A stretch of 33,091 nucleotides of DNA from positions 1 to 33,091 of the IMG/VR virus record IMGVR_UViG_3300000256_000006; one strand, written 5' to 3'. A model generated the notes under the pieces. That model ran no database searches, was not told where the DNA came from, and saw only the letters and a list, made by a program, of their open reading frames with translations. Both the position numbers and the translations under genes were made by a program. Below, in pieces: positions 22,932 through 31,700 of the stretch (position 1 is its first letter; each line of letters starts with the position of its first letter). The stretch comes from a virus.

Positions 22932-25679
22932 CTATACCTTTAACATACATTCAACAAGTTTTTCACTCGTGTCTGCGTTGGGCTCTAAAGCTATACCTAC
23001 TCGTTCACCAGGAGCGGTTACACTAGCCACGCCGTTGTTATCAGCACGTACAAGTTGACCCTTCTGAACTGGTCCTAAAACACGAACTGGTACCCGCCCC
23101 ACTAGCGCAACATTTACGCCATTAATTTCACTGTTCATTAAAAATGCTGGTTCAGCACTAACTACGCCTGCAGGTATATCATCAGAGTTGCAAAAAGTTA
23201 CTTCCATTGATCCGCCAACACATAAAACTGTGCCTATTGGATAGTTTGAATCTGGGTAATATTTCTCTGCTAAGTCAGCATATTTTGCTGAAGTACTTGT
23301 TCCTGCAACATTAGTTGCTGTTAAAGTATTTGTACCTGGATTATACTTTAGATCTGTATCTGTTCTTATTGCTTCACTGCCTGTTGCTGTATCAACAAAT
23401 GTAATAAAATGATCTGCAGCCGTAGTATTAGTTGCTGTAAGTTTTACAGTTGTAGCATCTACACTACCTGCACTTAGTGCTACTGCACCAGTTCCGTCAA
23501 AACTAACATTTACTGCCGTAACGTCACCTGATATACCAATGTTTTGGGCACCTGCTAATGCTGTTGCGGTTGCAGAGTTGCCAGTACATGATCCACTTGA
23601 CCCACTTGTATTACCAGTTACGTTACCAATTAAGTCAGTGTCAAGTGACTTATTCATTACAAACTTTGTGCCTGTGTGTGAATATGTTAGAGTAGCGTCT
23701 GCACCGTCGATTGTTATTCCAGCACCATCAGCGGCTGAACTATCAGCCGCGCCGTCTGCTAGTGTAATGTTTAGATCTTCAACTTTCATTTCAGCGGTGT
23801 TAAGAGTAGTTGTAGTACCACTGACTGTTAAGTTTCCTGTAACAACTAACGCTCCGCCCACTGTAATGTCATCTGGCAGTGCAATTTTAATTTTGTTATT
23901 ACTTACAGTAGTAGCAATTTCATTTGTTGTACCTTCAAACGTCAGTGTATCTGTACCAACTGTAACAGCATCGTTTGACCCCGTGTCAGCGGCGATTGTA
24001 AGTACAGTGGATACACCACTTACTTGTGAATCTACATAAGCCTTTGTAGCGGCATCCTGTGCGCTACCTGGATCAGTAACATTAACAATTTTGTTACTAT
24101 TCATATCCATGTTGCTGTCAAGTTCTACAACACCAGTGCCGTTTGGCAACAGTACTAGGTTAGCATTGGTTGCATTTGTTGTAATATTATTATCGTTAAT
24201 AGTAACACTATCAACTATTAAACTATTAAATGTTCCTGAATTAGTAACTACTACTGTTCCACTAGTTGCAATATTACCACTTGTATTTGCTACTGTGAAA
24301 GCACCATCTACATCAATGCCTCCATCTAAGCTAGCAAGTCCACCAACATTAAGTGTTCCTGAAATAGTACCAACTTCTGTAATACTGCTCAAGTTACCAG
24401 TATTAATAATCGTTCCAGATACGTCTGGGAATGTATGTGTTCTTGCACCAGTTCCTGTAGCAGTTGTAATTGTGTGAGCACTGCCGCTGGTGTTCATAAC
24501 TATGTCAGTGCCTGAACCAATAGTTAAGTCTGCAGCCATGGTGCCAATGCTTGTGATATTTGTTTGTGCGGCCGTAGCAAGTGTACCTGTAATATTGCCT
24601 GTTGCTGTCAATGCACCATTAACGTTTACGATACCTGTGCCATTTGGTGTTAGTTCAATATTAGCATTAGTTGAAATGTTTTCAATAGTATTTGCTGCAC
24701 TATTAATTTTTAAGTTACCAAATTCTGGACTATCAACAAGACTGATATTTAAGTCATTTGCGTTTTGCGTAATAGTTAGGTTGTCGCCGTGATTAATTGT
24801 TCTAAATCTTAATTCAACACCGCTCTTGTCTTTAAATATTTCATTAAAGCCACCTACATTAGAAGCTCTGTTTGTTTCTCCGCCTGCTGCACCTGGCAGT
24901 TCAGCTAATTCAATTTTGCTGGTTGTACTATTATATACAAGTCCAAATCCGTTAGTAGTGCTTGTTAGGTCTATGTCGCTTAACTGTCCTACGCTGGTTG
25001 CTTGTATTTTAGTTAATACTCTAGCATCTGTATAATATAAATTTGTTTGTTCAGGCACATCTGCTGTACTAACTTGATTAGCACCAGTTCCAAAATCAAT
25101 ATGTGTATCGTCAATACCGTCTGTTTTAATAGTTACTGCGCCACTACTTACTGTAAAGTGATCAGTGCTAAAACTAGCAATACCTTTATTACTTGCAGTA
25201 GCGTCTTCACCACTAACAACACCGCTAGCAATATCAATACCTTCTCCGGCTGTAATGTGCGCTCTAACTTCAGTGGCACTAGGACCAGTATATGTAAACA
25301 CACCAGTTGAACTGTTATACGCTAGGCTACCATCTCCGCCAGCATCAGTTACACTGACTTGCGCTCTAACTTCTGCAGAACTTGGACCAGTAAATGTTAG
25401 TACACCAGTGCTACTATTATAACTTAGTGCGCCATCGCCACCGCTGTCAGTAACACTAATTGCCGCTCTTGATCTAGCATCAGTGTAATATAAATTTGTA
25501 TTTTCTGTAATGTTAGCTGTAGTGAGCGTGGTAGCATTGCTAGTAGCTGCTACTCCGTTAATGGTTTTAACGTAGTTTTCCTCTAGTGTATTAGTTCTAG
25601 TGTTCAGATCAGTAAAGTTACCATCCACTTCGGTATGGGTTAGAGGTACACTTTTACTGCTTCTTAATGTTATTGCCAT
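22932..25679 (-). CDS. long tail fibre-like protein (915 aa)
   Basis: The N-terminus carries the typical phage-fibre start SVPLTHTEVDGNF and a short NLNTRTNTLEENY helix. Two near-identical repeats of about 34 residues follow (AISVTDSGGDGALSYN and its copy, residues 73-140). Then come many beta-roll segments with GNLT, PNGTG and ATKAYVD blocks; one such block (24020-24150) is almost the same as one in the 478-aa protein. The last 127 residues (about 789-915), with AKYADLAEKYYPD, GVVSAEPAFLMN and GRVPVRVLGPVQKGQ, are a paralogous tip domain. The protein is Thr/Asn/Ser-rich with little hydrophobic core, as in trimeric fibres. It begins 53 nt after the giant protein's stop. Confidence 0.88.
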   Translation of the reverse strand: MAITLRSSKSVPLTHTEVDGNFTDLNTRTNTLEENYVKTINGVAATSNATTLTTANITENTNLYYTDARSRAAISVTDSGGDGALSYNSSTGVLTFTGPSSAEVRAQVSVTDAGGDGSLAYNSSTGVFTYTGPSATEVRAHITAGEGIDIASGVVSGEDATASNKGIASFSTDHFTVSSGAVTIKTDGIDDTHIDFGTGANQVSTADVPEQTNLYYTDARVLTKIQATSVGQLSDIDLTSTTNGFGLVYNSTTSKIELAELPGAAGGETNRASNVGGFNEIFKDKSGVELRFRTINHGDNLTITQNANDLNISLVDSPEFGNLKINSAANTIENISTNANIELTPNGTGIVNVNGALTATGNITGTLATAAQTNITSIGTMAADLTIGSGTDIVMNTSGSAHTITTATGTGARTHTFPDVSGTIINTGNLSSITEVGTISGTLNVGGLASLDGGIDVDGAFTVANTSGNIATSGTVVVTNSGTFNSLIVDSVTINDNNITTNATNANLVLLPNGTGVVELDSNMDMNSNKIVNVTDPGSAQDAATKAYVDSQVSGVSTVLTIAADTGSNDAVTVGTDTLTFEGTTNEIATTVSNNKIKIALPDDITVGGALVVTGNLTVSGTTTTLNTAEMKVEDLNITLADGAADSSAADGAGITIDGADATLTYSHTGTKFVMNKSLDTDLIGNVTGNTSGSSGSCTGNSATATALAGAQNIGISGDVTAVNVSFDGTGAVALSAGSVDATTVKLTATNTTAADHFITFVDTATGSEAIRTDTDLKYNPGTNTLTATNVAGTSTSAKYADLAEKYYPDSNYPIGTVLCVGGSMEVTFCNSDDIPAGVVSAEPAFLMNSEINGVNVALVGRVPVRVLGPVQKGQLVRADNNGVASVTAPGERVGIALEPNADTSEKLVECMLKV
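25260..25460 (-). repeat. tandem repeat inside the 915-aa fibre gene
   Basis: Two adjacent copies of a unit of about 34 codons (residues 73-140), each reading VTDxGGDGxLxYNSSTGVxTxTGPSxxEVRA. The unit ends in the same EVRA motif in both copies. Divergence at some positions indicates an old duplication or strand-slippage product kept under selection. Confidence 0.75.
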
Positions 25680-25704
25680 TTTATTCTCACTACGTATTTA
25701 CCTA

Positions 25705-25712
25705 TATTTATT
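25705..25712 (-). promoter_or_regulatory. probable T4-type late promoter box AATAAATA
   Basis: AATAAATA on the minus strand, 25 nt before the ATG of the 915-aa fibre gene, one base from TATAAATA. Located in the 53-nt gap after the giant structural gene. The similar spacing of the box at 22233-22240 supports it. Confidence 0.5.
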
Positions 25713-25732
25713 TGCTATGATTTACTGGGGTG

Positions 25733-28700
25733 TTAAATGTCCAGCTCTCCAAAGTATCCTTCATCTGCATATTCGTCTTCAACGTACTTGGGTGACTGGA
25801 ATTCTGCAATGTAATTGGGCAGCGATGCTTCACAAGCCTTAAGGAATGCTGCATTCGTACTTGAAGAACTTTGTAAGCCAAATCCATTTGCAGACGTACT
25901 AGTTCCAACGTCATACCAAGTTTGTGTATGTGTATTTGTAGCTGGTAACCGTTGTGCTTCAGTTGTGTCATACACTTCTGTACCTTTTATATGCCTAGGC
26001 GCAAACCTTGTGCCATTCGTTCCTCTACGAATACCAGTAACAAAATGATCTTCGTGACTAATTTCCCAATACGTAATTCGTTCGTTACCAACATAGAGAA
26101 CTCCGGGTTTGTCAGCATTTCTACTAACTAGTGGCAATCTAGTTGCATCTTCAACATATATCTTTGTATCTTCTGCTACTAAATCTGCTGAAAGTTGTGT
26201 TTGTCCATCATTACATAACCTAAAGTACTCGTAAGTACCAAGCATGTCGTTAACCATTCTGTAACCAATGGTAGGTTCCGTAATATTTTCAGTAAAGTGC
26301 GTAACTATAATTTCACTAGATGCTGAAACAGTTTGACTACTTAAATCTATTTTTCCTGTTGTATCAATCGTAAACTCTCCCGGATGAAGTTTTACACCAT
26401 CCAGTGTTATCCATAAATTGTTAGTATTTGTAGGTGTTCTGTCTAAAGTGTACTTTTTGTTACTACCCTGCCCAATGTAAACTTTTGTTTGCGTTCTTAA
26501 GGTGTCATGGTTGTTAAAGGATGTAACATGTAACTTATCACCGCCGCTAAATGCAAATCCGCTGTTAAGTCTTAACTTACCAGCATCTATAAAGTATTCG
26601 TTAGAGTTGCGTGTACTAACAATAAGTGTATCACCAGCATTGCCAGCATCTAGTATAGTTACTTGCCAAATTAATGTGCTTGTTTCATCCAATACTGTTG
26701 ATAATGTAAAGTCTTGAATGTAGTTTAGGTTTATACTAACGTTGTTTGTCTTGTCAAGCCTAACAACTTGGATATCACCAACAGCAACATTTGCTGAATT
26801 TTCTCCAGCAGTATTTGGAGTATTGTAAGCAACAGTACTACCGTCTAATGTATAATATTCACTATTAGCTGGGCGTAGTCTTTCTGATCCTTTTTCAACA
26901 ATAATATTTCCTGAAATTGGATTAGCAAAGTCATCATCAAACGCTTGGTCTAAGTCATATATGTATGTACCACCAACCAGTGTTATGGTCTGTGTTTGTC
27001 CGTATGTAAACGCTGGTTTTGTTGCTGCCCGATTACTAATAAATGCATGTATTACACTTCCGTCTGGATTAGTATCATTAATAGTTATTGTAACACGATT
27101 ATTTTGGTTGCTAACACTGTGGTCTACTGAAACACCATCACGTAATACCAAGCTCTGTACGTAACGTGTATAATCAACACCAAGTGTGTACTGGGCAGTA
27201 CTTGCATCACCTATTAGTACTTCTTCATGTACTAGTTTTTCACCAGTTGTACCAAATCCATAAATGTAAATTTGCGTTCCAGCACTTGGCTGCGTAGTAA
27301 AGCTAATTGTACGAAATTCGTAGTCAGTAGTAAAGTCGTGTATTCTTGTAGCGCCTTGGTAAACTACCAGGTAGTCAACGAGCTCTTTACGCTGCGAATT
27401 GGCATAACTAAACTTATTATTAGTGCCGTCTGCTGTATAAACTCTGGTAACAGATTTAAATCCATTCCCGTCCCCTAAAAAGTCATCACTAGGATCAGTG
27501 TAAACTTCTATATCTAGATTATCAAATACAATTCCTGGAATAACTTCTTCTGGTGCATGGCTTGAGTATGTGTCTACAAATAATCCACCATCTATATTGA
27601 TATCTTCTGGTGCTGTGCCAAGTGCTAAGTCAGTAAACGTGCTTCTCATTACAGTGTCTATGCCGCCAGTAACTGCAAGTCCATCCGCATCTACTTCAAA
27701 GTTATCAAAACCAACAATATCCCATACTGCACTATCATATCCAGGTTCCCTATCAAAACCTAGTCCACTTACTTTGTTTCCATTATAATCTGTTCCAGGT
27801 TGTAGTAAATTTAAGTCGTCTCCAACCATGCCAACTCCAGGCACGTAGTAACTTGCAATTCTATCTGCGGCACTAGCTAACTTCTCATCTGCGTATGCAA
27901 CAAGTATTTCGGTGCCAGCACTATCTTCTACTCCAAATGTAGTTCCACTTGTAAATCCACCAGTTGCAGTAACTTCATAAACTTCCTGCTTACCAGTAAC
28001 TTCATTATAGTGTGCAATTAGATCTTGGTAGTCGTAACTTGTACTGGCGGTCCAGTCTTTAACAGTACTACTGTAAGTAATTCTATCAAATTTAATTGTA
28101 GTGTCAAACTCGCGAGTAGTATCGTTTGCAATTCTTGGATTTAGTACTAGTCCAGAACCTTGTCCTGTTACAGTAATTGTTGGATTTTTAGTATATCCGC
28201 TTCCTTTAGTAGTTACCGTAACTTTTACAATACTGTCTCCGTTTGTAACAGCCGTTGCAGTTGCTTGTACTCCACTAGTTGAGTCAGGAGCACTAATAGT
28301 AATTGTTGGGTTATCTAGAAATCCTGTTCCAGCATTTACAATAACAATGTTATCTAGATAGTAAGTATAGTTTTCACTCCACGACTTGTTAAGGCCCTGT
28401 GTGCGAGTAATTTCGTCACCACCAAAATCACCGCTGGGTTTTCTAAAATAATTTGTTGTTGTATCAAAAAAGCTATGCTGATCAAAATCTGTTATATCGC
28501 CTTGGAACTGATCATCGCCGTCGTAACTTGCTACATACTCTCTAATATTAGTGTGATAAGGCTTAACTTCATTAATAAACTCTTCAATAAACGTACTATT
28601 ATCTAACTGGTATGTTGGATACTGGTCTAGGTTTCTTATTTTGTGTAATACTTTAATAAAGCTGGTCTTAAATATCCAGTCTGTATTACTAAGATGTAAC

Positions 28701-31700
28701 TCTTGCAACGCATACTCAATCATTCTAAAGAACAATTCGTTTTTATTGCTAGCAAGTGTGCCTACAAAAATTTCATCAAAAACTGCGTTTGCAATATTTC
28801 TAACTTCCTGTTGCGGCACACGATCATATTTTTCAAAGTCAAACACGCCACTGTCAAATCCAATGTAACTGCCACTGGATGCATTAGCAAAGTCATATAT
28901 GGTGTCCAGTATCTTAATAGTTCCGTTCTCAATAATAATCTCATCCCAGCCACTGGTTGTCAACTTAAAGAAACTATAGTTACCATCATCGTTGCTTAAT
29001 ACTTTAGAAATATCACCAGTAACCGCAGTAGTAAGTGCAATTAAATCTGGCTCTGTATTAACAGTAAATTGCGGAATTGTGGTGCTGTCATAATCGTCGG
29101 CATACCAAGTAGTATACTCCCAGAACCTAGCAGTATTAAATGCTTGTACTCTGTCTAAAAACCAAGTACGAGTATTATCAGTTTCTACTACCAGTGAGTA
29201 AATAGCCCAATCACCGCCTAGAGTACTATCACTCTCAACAAGTACTTTATATCCAGCACTAAATGTTAATGTATTAAGAAAATCTCTAGTAGTAATATCA
29301 GCAACCTTTTGATCCCAGGCTCCGCTTGATTTAGTTGGCTCTGGATCAGTTAGGAACAAATTAGTAAGACTAAATTGTCTGCTAATAGGCGTAGTAAGGA
29401 ACACCTTGTTACAGTAAGTAATAAAATTCTTTAATGCTTGCTGTCTGTTAACAAATAATGTTTGTCTTGGTCTAATAGCAATTCCGTAGCGTTCTCCTTG
29501 ACTTAATGATGCGTCTGGCACAACAGCTCCGGTTTTATCAGCTCCAGCAAGACTGTCTATTAACTTAGTCTTTATGTCTCTTGGAATATCTTGCTTGGGA
29601 TCACCTTCGCTAACTAGTTCAAATTCACTGTGTAGTACACCTTCATTTTTAACAACATCATAGTTAATACTAAGAACAACATTTCTGTCTGCCCAGGTAC
29701 TACTAAGATTATTCATTATAAAAGCATTCTTATCTACAACACTAAGATATTTTAGTCCTGCACTTGCTGGATCTTCAATAAGTTGTCTAACACTTTCAGT
29801 ACTAAGGTGTCTACGATCATCTTCAGGGTATACGTTAAGTCCAGTTACCCAATAGTAGTAATGTGTTACAGTACTATTAGTTGCAGGATTATATTGCAAG
29901 GATACACAATAAGCCTCGTCATTTTCATATTTAGGTGTACCTTCTAAACCAAACTGTACATGTTCACTTGGCAATACAGGACTCTGCACCCATTCATAAA
30001 TATCTACTGAACTTCCAGGAAAGAATCGGTTCCAATTTTGAACTCTGTAGTCTAATTCACCTTGCTCGTACTCAATAACACGGCATGTACTTAAATCCCA
30101 CCAAAGTCTACCAACATACTCGTTATCCCAGTTATTATTTTCTGAATGTGTAACTTCGTTAGGTATAGTGGTAACACTGTACGTAGAAGGATCAATTGGA
30201 ACAATATAGTCTAGTTCTGATTGTACTCTGCCAGGCAACTTATTTTTAAATATGTCTATAGTGTCAACAAAGTCAATAATCTCGCTATTGGTCTTATCAT
30301 ATGTAGCTACACGATTGATAACATCAATGTTAATTTTAGCTGTTTGCTCTCTATACTTTTCCCAGGAACTTTTGTTTAATGCATTATTAAAGTAATAGAA
30401 GCTACCAGCATTTGTTTTCCACTCATTGTCTGCACTACTACCAACAAATAATCGACCACGATTTATTGCTAAACTAGAACCAAATTTATCTAATTCATTT
30501 ATTTTGGTATTTCTTAACTGTTGCCCGTAAGCATAAAGTGGTGGATTACTAATACTTTGTACAGTTCCTGTGGTTACTGTACTGTCTAGCAAATCGTAAA
30601 CATATGCGGCTCCGCTTTGTGTAACACGATCAATAAACTTAGTACTGTCTGCATCAAAGGTAGTCAAAGCGTCGTTATATGTTAGTGATGTAGTTACTGT
30701 ATCTCTATCAAATGCAACATCAAGCATCGTGCTAGCACGATCACTACTAATAACACAACGTTGATTAGCTACTCCGCTTACAGGAATGTGCTTATCAAAA
30801 GTTATTACTCTACCAAAATTTTCGTTCTCAACTAACAACGGATGGTTAATTTTTTGACTAAACTTAAAAGGTTCTACTTCTGCTCGTACACGGAATGTAT
30901 CTCCAGTGCCAGGCCGCACTTTTAGCTTTTGGTTTGGTACTTGATTTATACTAGTAATTGTTACTTGACCAGTACTAGTTAGATTTGCATCATGCAATGT
31001 TAAATTACTGCTATTGTTAACCGAAGATGCAAAGTCACTTGGACTTGCACTAGTGTTAAAATTCATTACAACTTCAAAGTCATCAACAAATATACTATCC
31101 AGTTGTTGCTGGAATGTTGCTGCATTACTGCTAGCAGTTGTAACTGATCCAAAGCGTAATCCTTCATCAATAAACACAAATGCACTACCAGTGTTAGGAT
31201 TAGTTTCATCTTCACCTGGTGATCCAACTACAGCTATCGTGCCGTATGCATCTAGTCCAACTGATGTTCCAAACTGCTCGTTATCTCCAAGTGCTTGGCC
31301 AGTTATTTGACTTTGATCTAGTCTCTGAATTTCTGCAAAATTACCAGTGTATACACGGATAATTTGTCCATTAGTTGGCCTATACCTAAAAGTAATAGTG
31401 TTTCCAGAAACTGTATAACGATTCTCACTACTATCACTGTCGAATGAACTAAAGCTACCAGTAGCTGGAACCTGCTTTACACCGTCAACTTCAATATAAA
31501 AGTTACTGGGTAATGTATTTGTAGTTGTAAATGCAGTAGTAACTCCGTCACCAGTAAATCGTTCTACTATGTGATGGAATAGGTATACTTCACCAGCTTC
31601 AGGAAATAATGTACTATCAGCACTAGCAACAGTACTAAACGGTGCGCCAACAATAACTGTTTCACCTGCTGTATCAGTGTCAATGTTATAACCAAACTGA

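Noticed and set aside
22932-25679. Long plus-strand frames (for example 23539-24039 and 24091-24477) opposite the fibre gene
   Set aside because: They are hydrophobic, low-complexity mirror images of Thr/Asn-rich fibre codons, with no ribosome sites or recognisable domains. The minus-strand gene explains the region fully.
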